The notes under the pieces were generated by a model that ran no database searches, had not been told where the DNA came from, and worked only from the letters and a program-made list of their open reading frames with translations. A DNA stretch of 51,501 nucleotides from Nitrospina sp. (GTDB lineage: Bacteria; Nitrospinota; Nitrospinia; Nitrospinales; VA-1): NCBI GenBank assembly GCA_018697205.1, contig JABHTG010000095.1:1-51501 (forward strand), written 5' to 3'. Positions within the stretch are counted from its first letter, which is position 1, and every line of letters begins with the position of its first letter. The position numbers and the translations under genes are program-made. Shown here piece by piece: positions 17,259-26,889 of this stretch.

Positions 17259-18626
17259 ATGGACTTCTTTGATCTAGTTGTTATCGGAGGAGGATCTGCA
17301 GGATATGCCGCTGCCAATGAAGCCCAATCTAAAGGAGCCAATGTTGCCATTGTTGACAAAGGTCCTCTTGGAGGGCTTTGTATTCTTCGTGGTTGCATGC
17401 CAACCAAGACTATTCTACGCTCATCAAATATTCTGGCTCTTATCCATAGAGCAAAAGAATTTGGTCTTTCAGTTTCAAATCCCTCGGCTAATCTATCATC
17501 AATAAATGACCGCAAAATTCTACTAATCAATGAGTTTGCTAACTATCGAATCGAACAATTGAATGACCCAAAATTCACATTAATCGAGGAACATGCCTCT
17601 TTTCTCTCACCACACAAGCTTAAGGTAGGCAAACGAGTATTATCTGCAGAAAATTTTATTATTGCTACTGGTTCAAAAGTGGCAGAGTTTTCAATTCCAG
17701 GCTTAGCTAAAGCTGGTTTTTTAACCAGTGATGACGCTCTGCAACTAAGAGAAACACCCAAGTCGATGATCGTTCTTGGGGCTGGACCTGTAGCTGTCGA
17801 GTTAGCTCAGTTTTTTTGCCGGATAGGAACAGAAGTCACACTCATCCAAAGAAGCGATTATATTCTTTCAAAAGGAGATGAAGACTTAGCACGCCCAGTT
17901 GAAATGCGTTTTCGTGAAGAAGGAATGGAAGTCTATACCGGTACAAAGCTATTACGAGTAGAGAACGCTGGGAATGATCGCACTGTTTTTTTTGCAAATA
18001 ATGGTAAAGAGCAATCCGTTACTGCGAATTTAATTTTACAGGCTCTTGGGCGAAAACCAAATATCGATGGGCTAAACTTATCGGCGGCGTCAGTCAATGT
18101 AAATCAAGGACGAATCGAAGTAGATCAGGAAATGAGAACAAACGTACCTCATATTTTTGCAGTAGGTGACGTTAATGGCCTTCATGAAATCGTTCATATC
18201 GCGATCGATCAGGGAGAAATAGCAGCGCATAATGCAACCCAAAAAGACACCCGTCTATTCGATGAGCGATTAAAAATTAGCATAACCTTTACTGACCCCC
18301 CTGTAGCAAGTGTCGGCCTATCGGAAAAAGAATGCAAAGAGTTAGATATTCTTTATCTAAAAGCATCATACCCTTTTGACGATCATGGTAAATCATTATG
18401 CATGGGAGAAACTCACGGTCATGTAAAACTATTATGCGCACCCGGTAGCGGAGAGATTATTGGGGCACATGTAGTTGGGCCCGAAGCTGGTGAAATGATT
18501 CACCAGATGGTTACCGTAATGCACTTCAGAGGAACCGTTCATGATATGACCAAACTACCTTATTACCACCCTACACTCTCAGAAATTTTCACATATCCTG
18601 CAGAAGAGTTAGCGCAAAAACTTTGA
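17259..18626 (+). CDS. FAD-dependent pyridine nucleotide-disulfide oxidoreductase (lipoamide dehydrogenase-like)
   Basis: A 455-residue member of the same flavoprotein family as the gene at 14417. Motifs are GGGSAGYAA (FAD), GGLCILRGCMPTK with the CxxxxC redox disulfide near residue 45, VLGAGPVAVELAQFF (NAD(P)H), IFAVGDVNG (FAD), and a C-terminal YYHPTLSE. The latter keeps the His-Pro-Thr-x-x-Glu of lipoamide dehydrogenases, unlike the protein at 14417. It converges on gcvPA and could supply lipoamide dehydrogenase (L-protein) activity to the glycine cleavage system, but the unusual ILR/M residues around the redox cysteines leave other substrates possible. Preceded by the TPR gene. Confidence 0.87.
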   Translation: MDFFDLVVIGGGSAGYAAANEAQSKGANVAIVDKGPLGGLCILRGCMPTKTILRSSNILALIHRAKEFGLSVSNPSANLSSINDRKILLINEFANYRIEQLNDPKFTLIEEHASFLSPHKLKVGKRVLSAENFIIATGSKVAEFSIPGLAKAGFLTSDDALQLRETPKSMIVLGAGPVAVELAQFFCRIGTEVTLIQRSDYILSKGDEDLARPVEMRFREEGMEVYTGTKLLRVENAGNDRTVFFANNGKEQSVTANLILQALGRKPNIDGLNLSAASVNVNQGRIEVDQEMRTNVPHIFAVGDVNGLHEIVHIAIDQGEIAAHNATQKDTRLFDERLKISITFTDPPVASVGLSEKECKELDILYLKASYPFDDHGKSLCMGETHGHVKLLCAPGSGEIIGAHVVGPEAGEMIHQMVTVMHFRGTVHDMTKLPYYHPTLSEIFTYPAEELAQKL

Positions 18627-18647
18627 TTTTTGCCCCTTTAGAGTCAC

Positions 18648-19994
18648 CTAAACGGTTTCCAGTTTTTCAACGAGGCGGTCTATAGCTTCAACTGTATTCA
18701 TTTCCGTAGCACAAATTAGAAGACTATCAGCGAGCTCTGGATAGTAGTTGCCGAGTGGCAAACCAGCTATAATTTTATATTCCAGCAAAGCGTCTCTAAC
18801 CTCATTAGCAGGTCGAGGACATTTTATAACAACTTCATTAAAGGTATTAGCATTAAAACAAACCTCGAAGTCTTTAGTCTTGGATATTTTATTTTTCAAA
18901 TAATTGGACTTTCTCAAGTTAAGCAAAGCCAGTTCCCGTAGTCCTTTCTTACCCATCACTGCTAGGTAAATGGTCACGGCCAGCATACACAATCCCTGGT
19001 TGGTACATATTTTTGATGTGGCTCGTTCCCGCCGTATAAACTGTTCTCGAGTTGAAAGTGTAAGAACAAATGATTTTTGTCCTTTTCGATCGATAGTTTC
19101 ACCGGCCAATCGCCCAGGCATTTGCCGAACAAACTTTTCTCGAGTTGCAAAAAAACCAGCATAAGGTCCACCATAGGAGACGGGCAACCCATACGATTGC
19201 AATTCTCCCACAACAATATCTGCCTGTCGTTGGCCGGGTGGTTTTAATATTCCAAGAGAAAGTGGTTCTACTACTACAATAATTAGCAATACATTCTGTT
19301 CTTTTAATGACTTCCCTAATTGTTCATATTTTTCCACTATGCCAAAAAAATTCGGACTCTGTAAAATTACCGCAGAAGTTTTATCACTCAGATTAGTTTG
19401 AATAAACTCAAAATCCGTTTTACCTTCCGGGTTGTATGGAACATTAATCAACTGGAGATCTGTTCCCCTCAAATAAGTGTTAGCAGTTTGTTGATATTCT
19501 GGATGGACTGCTGAAGCAATTAGGTATTCTTTTTTTTTATTTATCCGGTTAGCCATAAGGATAGCTTCTGCAAGTGCAGATGCACCATCGTACATGGAAG
19601 CGTTGGCTACATCCATCCCTGTCAACATGGTTATCATTGTTTGAAACTCAAAAATAGCCTGAAGAGTACCCTGACTAACCTCAGCTTGATAGGGAGTGTA
19701 ACTTGTGGAAAATTCACCTCGCTGTATAAGACTATCTATAATGGCTGGACTATAATGTCTATACGCACCTGCACCAAGAAATGATGACATCTCATTCATA
19801 TCAGGGTTACGCATTTGTATTTGACGTAGAGTGTCAACAACTTCGCTTTCAGAAAGAGCCGGTGGTAGATTAAGAGGTGTTTTGCCTAGCTGCAAATTGT
19901 CAGGGATACCTGCGAATAGTTGATCTACATTCTGGACACCAATCGCCTCCAGCATCTCACGAATATCTTGTTCGGTATGAGGAATGAAACGCAT
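18648..19994 (-). CDS. gcvPA: Glycine dehydrogenase (decarboxylating) subunit 1 (P-protein alpha)
   Basis: A 448-residue protein matching the N-terminal-type subunit of two-subunit glycine decarboxylase. It begins FIPHTEQDIREMLEAIG and carries SYTPYQAEVSQGTLQAIFEF, DVANASMYDGASALAEA, VSYGGPYAGFFATRE and PGRLAGETID, all hallmarks of GcvPA. The pyridoxal phosphate lysine belongs to the other subunit, GcvPB, which is not in this window. The gene is third in the order gcvT-gcvH-gcvPA, 32 bases after gcvH. With T-protein, H-protein and lipoamide dehydrogenase it would cleave glycine to CO2, ammonia and methylene-tetrahydrofolate. Length is normal for the family. Confidence 0.96.
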   Translation of the reverse strand: MRFIPHTEQDIREMLEAIGVQNVDQLFAGIPDNLQLGKTPLNLPPALSESEVVDTLRQIQMRNPDMNEMSSFLGAGAYRHYSPAIIDSLIQRGEFSTSYTPYQAEVSQGTLQAIFEFQTMITMLTGMDVANASMYDGASALAEAILMANRINKKKEYLIASAVHPEYQQTANTYLRGTDLQLINVPYNPEGKTDFEFIQTNLSDKTSAVILQSPNFFGIVEKYEQLGKSLKEQNVLLIIVVVEPLSLGILKPPGQRQADIVVGELQSYGLPVSYGGPYAGFFATREKFVRQMPGRLAGETIDRKGQKSFVLTLSTREQFIRRERATSKICTNQGLCMLAVTIYLAVMGKKGLRELALLNLRKSNYLKNKISKTKDFEVCFNANTFNEVVIKCPRPANEVRDALLEYKIIAGLPLGNYYPELADSLLICATEMNTVEAIDRLVEKLETV

Positions 19995-20026
19995 AGTTTA
20001 ATGTTGTATATAATTTAAGTAATTTA

Positions 20027-20413
20027 TCATTCCTGAGTTGCACACATTTTTCTGTATTGATCTGCACTCATCAAACTTTGCTCAGGGCTAGAATTTGAAA
20101 ACTCTATCTCTATCATCCACCCTTGACCATAGGGATCGCTATTAACTAACTCAGGCTGTGATTCTAGATCTTTATTAACAGCAACTACCTTTCCGGTAAC
20201 CGGAACATAAATATCAGAAACTGTTTTCACGGATTCGACCACTCCCAATGTGCTTTTCTCTGCAAGTTCTAATCCTTCAGCAGGAAGTTCTACAAAAACA
20301 ACATCGCCCAGTTGACCTTGAGCAAAGTCAGTTATCCCAACAGTTGCCTGGTTATTTTTCAACCGGATCCATTCATGTTCAACAGTGTAAAAAAGATCAT
20401 TCGGGATTTCCAT
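20027..20413 (-). CDS. gcvH: Glycine cleavage system H-protein
   Basis: A 128-residue lipoyl-carrier protein. The opening FYTVEHEWIRL and GITDFAQGQLGDVVFVELP are diagnostic, and the lipoyl-lysine is Lys63 in ESVKTVSDIY. It shuttles the aminomethyl intermediate from GcvPA/PB to GcvT. The gene lies between gcvT (49 bases upstream) and gcvPA (32 bases downstream), one operon on the minus strand. A GGAGTGG sequence lies before the ATG at 20413. Confidence 0.97.
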   Translation of the reverse strand: MEIPNDLFYTVEHEWIRLKNNQATVGITDFAQGQLGDVVFVELPAEGLELAEKSTLGVVESVKTVSDIYVPVTGKVVAVNKDLESQPELVNSDPYGQGWMIEIEFSNSSPEQSLMSADQYRKMCATQE

Positions 20414-20462
20414 ACTCCACTCCTTTAATCAATTTAAAACTTTCCATTAATAATTACGGTTA

Positions 20463-21590
20463 CTATTTTTTAACGTGACTAGAAACAAACGGTAACTTGA
20501 TTACTTCAGCCGAAACCAACTGTTCTCTAATTTTCACATCCAAGTGATTACCTATGTCAGAAAACTTACTTGACACGTAGCACAACCCTATGCCTGTATT
20601 CAAGGTAGGCGAAAATGTTCCACTAGTGACTTCACCTAGGGTCTCTCCATCCTTGAATATCTTATAACGAGATCGAGGAACACCCCGATTAAGCAATTTG
20701 AAGCCAACTAGCTTTCGTTGAGGCGACCCCTTTTCTTTTTGTTTTAATAAAGGATCTCTACCAAGAAACCCCCCTTTATCAAACTTGATTACCCAACCCA
20801 ACCCGGCCTCTAAAGGTGTAGGGTTATCATCGATTTCGTTTCCATACAATGGGTATCCCATTTCTAAACGCAAAGTGTCCCGCGCACCAAGTCCAATTGG
20901 TTGAATTCCATATGAGCTCCCTTGTTTCATAAGAGACCGAAAAACATCCGATACTTTTTCAGGAGACAGGTACAATTCAAACCCATCTTCACCTGTATAT
21001 CCAGTTCGGGAAATAATAGCCTCCGTATTTTTTACCATACCCCGCCTAAAATTATAATAAGACAAGTTATTTAATGGAATGTCACATAATGGTTGCAGTA
21101 CGTTTTTGGCATCTGGCCCTTGCAAGGCTAACTGTGATGTCGCAGAACTTATATTTTTGATATTCACGTTAAAAGAAGAGGAATGTTTCTTAATCCAATT
21201 GTAATCCTTATCAGAATTTGACGCATTGACGCAAAGAAAATAATGGCTGTCTGAAAAACGATATACCAGCAAATCATCTACCACTCCACCCGTTTCATAA
21301 CACATGAGGCTATAAAGTACCGATCCATCGGACATTTTACCCACATTATTCGTAAGCAAGAACTGTAAAAATTTTTTAGCATCCGCTCCTTTAACTTCAA
21401 TTTCTCCCATGTGGCTTACATCGAAAAGCCCCACCCTTTCCCTCACACAAGTGTGCTCGTTCATAACCCCAGAAAATTGAATTGGCATATTCCATCCCGC
21501 AAATGGAACTAACTTAGCACCTAATTCCTTATGAATGCTCATTAGTGGCGTTGCTTTTAAGTTTGTGTTAATACTTTGAGTCATAGACAT
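20463..21590 (-). CDS. gcvT: Glycine cleavage system T-protein (aminomethyltransferase)
   Basis: Folate-binding aminomethyltransferase, about 375 residues. Visible family blocks include LVPFAGWNMPIQFSGV, LFDVSHMGEIEV, SRTGYTGEDGFELY, GARDTLRLEMGYPLYG and the folate-binding C-terminal domain ending with GEVTSGTFSPTLNTGIGL. It releases ammonia and forms 5,10-methylene-tetrahydrofolate from the H-protein-bound intermediate. The frame extends to a GTG at 21620 but the ATG at 21590 (or 21584) fits the family start; an AGGGA precedes it. First gene of the gcv operon; no glycine riboswitch was recognised in the 290 bases upstream. Confidence 0.96.
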   Translation of the reverse strand: MSMTQSINTNLKATPLMSIHKELGAKLVPFAGWNMPIQFSGVMNEHTCVRERVGLFDVSHMGEIEVKGADAKKFLQFLLTNNVGKMSDGSVLYSLMCYETGGVVDDLLVYRFSDSHYFLCVNASNSDKDYNWIKKHSSSFNVNIKNISSATSQLALQGPDAKNVLQPLCDIPLNNLSYYNFRRGMVKNTEAIISRTGYTGEDGFELYLSPEKVSDVFRSLMKQGSSYGIQPIGLGARDTLRLEMGYPLYGNEIDDNPTPLEAGLGWVIKFDKGGFLGRDPLLKQKEKGSPQRKLVGFKLLNRGVPRSRYKIFKDGETLGEVTSGTFSPTLNTGIGLCYVSSKFSDIGNHLDVKIREQLVSAEVIKLPFVSSHVKK

Positions 21591-21878
21591 AAAATCCCTA
21601 TTGCAATCTATAAAAAACACTTAAGATTATTTTTAAAGTACAATCATTTTCTATACCACTCTTTCATGAAATAGCGCAAGACATAAAAATAATTCCATCT
21701 ATAAAATCTTAAGAATCGAGCATCCATGAACCCAAAAATATGGCGACTCACTAATAATAAGTTGATCATAAGTCCGTTTCATTACCAAACAAAACCGAAA
21801 AAACTTACACCGTAGATGGCCAATACTATAAAAAGACTATATAATGTAGCGTTTGATCAAAACTAAATATTAACATTA

Positions 21879-22892
21879 ATGAATTATTCAATGTCCTTCT
21901 CAGATGAAAAATATGATGCGATTCTATTGGCAGGAGAAGGCGAGTCTAGCTATAAGGTATACCATCAACATAAAGCCTTCTTAAAAATCAATGACAAATA
22001 TATTATTAGTTATGTTGTCGAAGCATTACAGCAAGTAGAATCAATTAAAGATATATACATTGTTGGATCTAAAAATAAATTAAAACAAACTCTCCGTGAA
22101 TCAGGAATTGACTTCAGCTACCCAAAAACCATCCATCTGATCGAACAAGAAACTAACCTTTACGAAAATATTTTCCAAACATTTTTAAAAACAATTTCCC
22201 GTGAAAAAAATTTACCAACAATCGATCTAGAGGTTTCGCAAAATAAAGATAAAGCTGTTTTGATTGTTCCATGCGACTCCCCCTTACTGACTCCTCATGA
22301 AGTGGAGTATTTTATATCACATAGCGATACTAACAACTATGATCATGTTCTAGGACTGATACCTGAAGATTTGTTAAAGCAATTTTATCCGACAGGAAGT
22401 TTACCTGGAATTAAAATGGCCTACCTACATCTCAAAGAAAATAATTATAGAATTAATAATCTACACTTAGTGAAACCTCTGCGAATAGCTAACAGAAAAT
22501 ACATACAGCAAATGTATCAATATCGTTATCAGAGAGACTTTAAAAAAATTATGCTATTTGGCCGCAACTTACTAGGTAAAATCAAACTTAAGCACTACCG
22601 TTGTTATATTGGGCTTCAATTATGTCAGTTTTTTTCATCCATCGGTTGGAACCTTCCAGTAAAGTACTTTAAAAAATGGACTGAAAAAAAAGATATGGAA
22701 AACTGCATATCAAACCTTCTTAATACCCGTTTCAAGGGCTTAGAGGTTCCCTATCCCGGAGCAGCTTTAGATATAGATCGAGATTCTGACTACGAAGCTA
22801 TGAAAATTAGATACAATGAGTGGCATAATACACTCCAATCGATAAAAAATTTTCCTACCAGCACAAATAACAAATCCCATGTAACGGGATAA
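21879..22892 (+). CDS. MobA-like nucleotidyltransferase domain protein
   Basis: A 337-residue protein with an N-terminal NTP-transferase fold: YDAILLAGEGESS where the family usually has LAGG, then KAFLKINDKYIISYVVEAL, DIYIVGSK and VPCDSPLLTPHEVEYFI (the metal-binding Asp). Such domains transfer NMP onto sugar phosphates or cofactors. The C-terminal 150 residues (RNLLGKIKLKHYR and onward) are basic and unlike MobA. It lies 36 bases upstream of lepA on the same strand, possibly co-transcribed. The substrate is not readable. The altered LAGE loop may weaken activity. Confidence 0.75.
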   Translation: MNYSMSFSDEKYDAILLAGEGESSYKVYHQHKAFLKINDKYIISYVVEALQQVESIKDIYIVGSKNKLKQTLRESGIDFSYPKTIHLIEQETNLYENIFQTFLKTISREKNLPTIDLEVSQNKDKAVLIVPCDSPLLTPHEVEYFISHSDTNNYDHVLGLIPEDLLKQFYPTGSLPGIKMAYLHLKENNYRINNLHLVKPLRIANRKYIQQMYQYRYQRDFKKIMLFGRNLLGKIKLKHYRCYIGLQLCQFFSSIGWNLPVKYFKKWTEKKDMENCISNLLNTRFKGLEVPYPGAALDIDRDSDYEAMKIRYNEWHNTLQSIKNFPTSTNNKSHVTG

Positions 22893-22928
22893 CCCTATAC
22901 TCTTTCAGCACGTAAAATAATTTAATCA

Positions 22929-24731
22929 ATGAATCAAAGCCGAATCCGAAATTTTTCTATCATAGCCCATATAGATCATGGTAAATCTACCCTTGCCGAT
23001 AAGCTCATCCTTGCCACTGGTGGATTACAGAAAAGAGAAATGAAAGATCAGGTTCTCGACAATATGGACTTGGAACGCGAGCGAGGGATTACTATTAAAG
23101 CCCAAACGGTTTGCCTTCAATATAAAGATACAAATGCAGAAAACTACACCTTTAATATGATTGATACTCCTGGGCATGTAGACTTTACGTATGAAGTATC
23201 TCGCAGTCTAGCTGCATGTGAGGGAGTGTTACTGATCATTGACGCAACTCAAGGTATTCAAGCTCAAACTATTGCCAATGTAAATCTCGCGACACAAAAC
23301 AATCTTACAATCATTCCAGTTATCAACAAAATAGACTTGCCGAGCGCCGACCCAGACTCAGTTAAAGAACAATTGGAGGACATTTTACAAATCGAATCGG
23401 ACCAAGCTGTCCTAACTAGTGCTAAAGAAGGCATAGGTATAGAAGATATAATGGAAGCTGTAGTGAAATTTATCCCTGCACCAACTGGTGATAGCGAAAA
23501 ACCACTTAAAGCCCTTTTATTTGACGCTTGGTTTGATTCTTATCGAGGAATAATTGTGCTAGTGCGCGTAGTGGAGGGTCGATTAAAAACTGGAATGCGT
23601 ATTCGTTTAATGGCCGCAGAGAGGGAATTTGATGTGGAAGAGATAGGAACTTTTACTCCAGCGCAAAAGCCAAGTAAATCGATACAAGCAGGGGAAGTGG
23701 GATACTTGATCGCAGGAATCAAAGAAATGGATCAAACCAAAATAGGTGACACTATAACAGAGTCTAACCGACCCACAGAAGAACCTCTTTTAGGCTACAA
23801 AGAAGCTAAACCCATGGTATTTAGCGGATTGTATCCTATCTCTGGGGATCAATATGAATTATTACGCGATGCACTGGACAAACTCAAACTAAATGATTCA
23901 TCTTTCACGTATGAGCCAGAATCCTCTCAAGCATTAGGATTCGGTTTCCGTTGCGGCTTTCTTGGACTTTTACATATGGAGATTATACGAGAACGTCTTG
24001 AAAGAGAATATAATGTCGATTTACTCACAACCGCACCTAGTGTCGTGTATCAAGTTTTCTCTTCTGACCAGTCAATCATCATGCTGGATAATCCCGCCAA
24101 ACTAAAAGAAATGCGTAGCGTCGATCATATGAAGGAACCTTATGTACTTGGCACAATTATTACACCGGAACAATATATTGGAACAATAATGACTCTTACA
24201 CTCGACCGGCGAGGAATACAAATTAAAATGGAATACTTGAACCCTAGGACCGTATTGCTGCAATACGAGTTACCTTTTAGCGAAATCGTATTAGATTTTT
24301 ATGATAAACTCAAATCAACTACTCAGGGTTATGCTTCTTTTGATTATGAGTTTCTAGATTTTCGCACTTCTAAACTAGTCAAGCTAGACATCTTGTTAAA
24401 TGGTGAAGTGGTTGACGCACTGTCTTTAATTATCCACACAGATAAGGCATACAACCAAGGGAAGGAACTCGCAAAAAGGCTTAAAGAAAAAATTCCCCAA
24501 CAAATGTTTGAAGTTGCCATTCAAGCAGCAATCGGGAGTAAGATCATCGCGAGAGAGACAATCAAAGCACTAAGAAAAAACGTGCTCGCAAAGTGCTATG
24601 GTGGAGACATCTCTCGAAAACGTAAATTATTAGAAAAGCAAAAAGCGGGCAAAAAGAAAATGAAACTAATAGGAAGAGTGGAAATTCCACAAGAAGCTTT
24701 TTTAGCCGTGTTGAGGACAGATGGAAAATAA
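22929..24731 (+). CDS. lepA: Elongation factor 4 (LepA), ribosome-associated GTPase
   Basis: A 600-residue translational GTPase. G-motifs are [13 protein letters not shown] (P-loop), [12 protein letters not shown] and [10 protein letters not shown], with [13 protein letters not shown] in switch I. The EF4-specific C-terminal domain is seen in [18 protein letters not shown] and [18 protein letters not shown] and [22 protein letters not shown]4 back-translocates stalled ribosomes or helps subunit biogenesis. Length is canonical. The last eleven bases overlap the start of lepB, the classic lepA-lepB coupling. Confidence 0.98.
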   Translation: MNQSRIRNFSIIAHIDHGKSTLADKLILATGGLQKREMKDQVLDNMDLERERGITIKAQTVCLQYKDTNAENYTFNMIDTPGHVDFTYEVSRSLAACEGVLLIIDATQGIQAQTIANVNLATQNNLTIIPVINKIDLPSADPDSVKEQLEDILQIESDQAVLTSAKEGIGIEDIMEAVVKFIPAPTGDSEKPLKALLFDAWFDSYRGIIVLVRVVEGRLKTGMRIRLMAAEREFDVEEIGTFTPAQKPSKSIQAGEVGYLIAGIKEMDQTKIGDTITESNRPTEEPLLGYKEAKPMVFSGLYPISGDQYELLRDALDKLKLNDSSFTYEPESSQALGFGFRCGFLGLLHMEIIRERLEREYNVDLLTTAPSVVYQVFSSDQSIIMLDNPAKLKEMRSVDHMKEPYVLGTIITPEQYIGTIMTLTLDRRGIQIKMEYLNPRTVLLQYELPFSEIVLDFYDKLKSTTQGYASFDYEFLDFRTSKLVKLDILLNGEVVDALSLIIHTDKAYNQGKELAKRLKEKIPQQMFEVAIQAAIGSKIIARETIKALRKNVLAKCYGGDISRKRKLLEKQKAGKKKMKLIGRVEIPQEAFLAVLRTDGK

Positions 24732-25395
24732 CCCCTCCAATTCCAGCAATTTAAGCACTAAGAAAAAAAATAAAAGTGTTTTTAGAGAATACGCTGAAGC
24801 TATTTTTATTGCCCTCTTGCTTGCACTGTTCATCCGAACTTTTATAATCCAAGCGTTCAAAATTCCTTCAGGATCGATGAAACAAACGCTCCTAATCGGC
24901 GACCACATTCTTGTTTCAAAGTTCGCATATGGAATTCATATTCCAAATGTTATCCCATTTCTTAATATAAAACTTTTTGACGACATTATACTGTTTCAAA
25001 AAAATCCTAAACGAGAAGATATTATTGTTTTTAAATATCCAAAAAATGAAAACAGAGATTTTATTAAACGAGTAATCGGAATACCGGGCGATCTGTTAGA
25101 AGTTCGGCAACAAAAAGTTTATATTAATGAAAAACTTATTAAAGAAAACCATGCTTGGCACACTGATTTACCGCAACAAAGTCGCATTGTCCCAAGAGAT
25201 GATTTTGGGCCTATCATGGTGCCTTCAGGGCATTTATTTACAATGGGTGACAATAGAGAAAATAGTCAGGACAGTCGGTTCTGGGGGTTTCTTCAAACAA
25301 ACAAGGTTAAAGGTAAAGCTCTCGTTATCTACTGGTCCTGGAACGCGGAAAATAATTGGGTTAGATTCGATAGATTCGGACAAATTCTTCGTTAA
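24721..25395 (+). CDS. lepB: Signal peptidase I
   Basis: A 224-residue type I signal peptidase, membrane-anchored by a helix at about residues 27-45 ([17 protein letters not shown]). The catalytic Ser is Ser52 in PSGSMKQTL and the general-base Lys is Lys116 in [11 protein letters not shown]; the third box [12 protein letters not shown] is intact. It cleaves signal peptides of exported proteins such as those at 12461, 47471 and 49799. Its ATG lies inside lepA (overlap of eleven bases), so translation is coupled. Confidence 0.97.
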   Translation: MENNPSNSSNLSTKKKNKSVFREYAEAIFIALLLALFIRTFIIQAFKIPSGSMKQTLLIGDHILVSKFAYGIHIPNVIPFLNIKLFDDIILFQKNPKREDIIVFKYPKNENRDFIKRVIGIPGDLLEVRQQKVYINEKLIKENHAWHTDLPQQSRIVPRDDFGPIMVPSGHLFTMGDNRENSQDSRFWGFLQTNKVKGKALVIYWSWNAENNWVRFDRFGQILR

Positions 25396-25413
25396 CATCA
25401 GGCAAACTTTTTA

Positions 25414-26100
25414 ATGCCTTCTTCTCAACTTATAAAAACAAAACAGCTTTTAAAAAAAAGCAGCGGAGTAATTTTTGATTTTGATGGCCTTCTTGCTGAC
25501 TCAGAACCCTATCACTACCTCGCCTATAATGAAGTTTTCCAAAGGTATGGACATAGTCTCGATAGAGATGAATATTGGATAGAATGGACATCTAAAGGGA
25601 AAGGTATTGCTGGTGAAATTGATCGGCATAATCTTCATCTAGGCGTCGATCCAATTCAGTTACGCCAGCAAAAATTCGAGATCTATTCACAATATTGTCA
25701 AAATGGGAATATTCAATTATTTCCAGAATCTATTGAAGTAATAAAACTTCTTAAAACTAGCTATCCTGTAGCAATCGCCTCCGGTTCCTGGGAGCATGAT
25801 ATCAGTGCTATTCTCAAGAACGCTCAAGCGGAATACCTGTTTGATAAAATTCTAGGCAAAGGGTCTGCAGAGAAAGAAAAACCTCATCCAGAAATTTTTT
25901 TAAACGCCGCAAAAGTATTGCAATGTCTCCCATCACAATGCATCGTGATTGAAGATGCACTCAAAGGACTTTCCGCCGCTAAAGCTGCTGGTATGTCGTG
26001 TATTATTATCCGTAATCAACTGAATCAAAAGATTGATTTCAGCGAAGCCGATCTCACTTTTTCTAATTTGTCTAGTTTTTTAAATATTCTAAAATTCTAA
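25414..26100 (+). CDS. HAD-superfamily hydrolase (phosphoglycolate phosphatase / beta-phosphoglucomutase-like)
   Basis: A 228-residue HAD-IA protein. Motif I is FDFDGLLADSEPYH with the nucleophilic Asp, motif II ASGSWEHD, motif III Lys in KEKPHPEIF, and motif IV IEDALKGLSAAKAAG. It probably dephosphorylates or isomerises a small sugar phosphate. It begins 18 bases after lepB and likely belongs to the lepA-lepB transcript. Specific substrate unknown. A 220-base spacer separates it from the lipoprotein gene on the other strand. Confidence 0.88.
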   Translation: MPSSQLIKTKQLLKKSSGVIFDFDGLLADSEPYHYLAYNEVFQRYGHSLDRDEYWIEWTSKGKGIAGEIDRHNLHLGVDPIQLRQQKFEIYSQYCQNGNIQLFPESIEVIKLLKTSYPVAIASGSWEHDISAILKNAQAEYLFDKILGKGSAEKEKPHPEIFLNAAKVLQCLPSQCIVIEDALKGLSAAKAAGMSCIIIRNQLNQKIDFSEADLTFSNLSSFLNILKF

Positions 26101-26273
26101 CTTCCTCTAACACCCACCCATACAACCATAAGGTTAGGCCGAGGATGAGTATCTATTTTTAAATGAAATATTTGTTCTTTCGAGTAAAAATGGCTTAGTT
26201 GCTTAAAAAAACGAATTAACCTTTAGTTAGGGTACATTATTTAAAATTGTTAAGACTCTAGCCAGAATTAGGC

Positions 26274-26312
26274 AAAAAAATTCCACTCCCTTAAAACTAA
26301 GGAAGTGGAATT
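26274..26312 (-). terminator. Rho-independent terminator of the small lipoprotein gene
   Basis: A 15-bp stem (26279-26293 pairing with 26298-26312, one mismatch) closed by a four-base loop, followed on the minus strand by seven T. It starts twelve bases after the stop of the lipoprotein gene, the expected place. Confidence 0.85.
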
Positions 26313-26324
26313 AAGACCAAAAGT

Positions 26325-26489
26325 TTAGTTACTATTCCCATAGCTACCTTTATCAATACCCATTCTTTTGAAGTCTGCATCACTCCAAGTAGATTTGGCG
26401 GAGGAAGAAGCACCTGTACCGCCAGTTGTTGCACAACCAGAAAAAGCAACCATAGAAATCAAAATAAACAGACAAACAAAATTTTTCAC
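26325..26489 (-). CDS. Small lipoprotein, 54 aa
   Basis: A 54-codon gene with GTG start at 26489. The precursor has a short signal peptide, MKNFVCLFILISMVAF, then the lipobox FSGC with Cys19 as lipid site, followed by a Thr/Gly/Ser-rich linker and a charged tail (WSDADFKRMGIDKGSYGN). A strong GGAGGAG ribosome binding site is seven bases before the GTG, and a clear terminator follows the stop. Lipid anchoring is expected after signal peptidase II. The tail has no family I recognise. It is too short for usual ORF thresholds but the combined signals make it a confident gene. Confidence 0.85.
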   Translation of the reverse strand: MKNFVCLFILISMVAFSGCATTGGTGASSSAKSTWSDADFKRMGIDKGSYGNSN

Positions 26490-26889
26490 AACAGTCTCCT
26501 CCAAATAGAATAGTTAATAAAAAAACATCTTTAAAACTTAAACGATTTTTGCCCCCCCTCCGCTAGCAAATTCTACCAAACAAGTTCCCAAGTGGTACGA
26601 GATTTCTTACAAGCGGTAGGGTATTTGTTGTCGGTAGTTTTATTATAACTAATGTTTTTTTTAATCAACATCATCTCAATCTACGCCTTCAACAATTTGA
26701 ATCAATTAAATTTAGGTAAATATACTTACAATTATTTTGTAGATTTTTTTAAAAAGTCTTTCATAATTAATATGCTATATAATTTATGGAGAATTTTATT
26801 CATAATTAACTAGTTATTTAAGTTGTAGAAACTAAAGATTGATTTGCAAAAATTGATAAATCATAAAAAGTTTTTAAAGCGGAGACTTC
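26490..26889. other. Divergent intergenic region, 400 bases
   Basis: Spacer between the small lipoprotein gene (minus) and the ModE-like gene (plus). It begins with the lipoprotein's ribosome binding site, then a C-run at 26551-26557. Near 26573-26633 two GTAG-containing arms flank a segment that might be an operator or weak hairpin. From 26640 it is extremely AT-rich. No coding frame seen. Confidence 0.4.

Noticed and set aside
21591-21878. Glycine riboswitch upstream of gcvT
   Set aside because: None of the conserved glycine-aptamer segments could be recognised on the minus strand.
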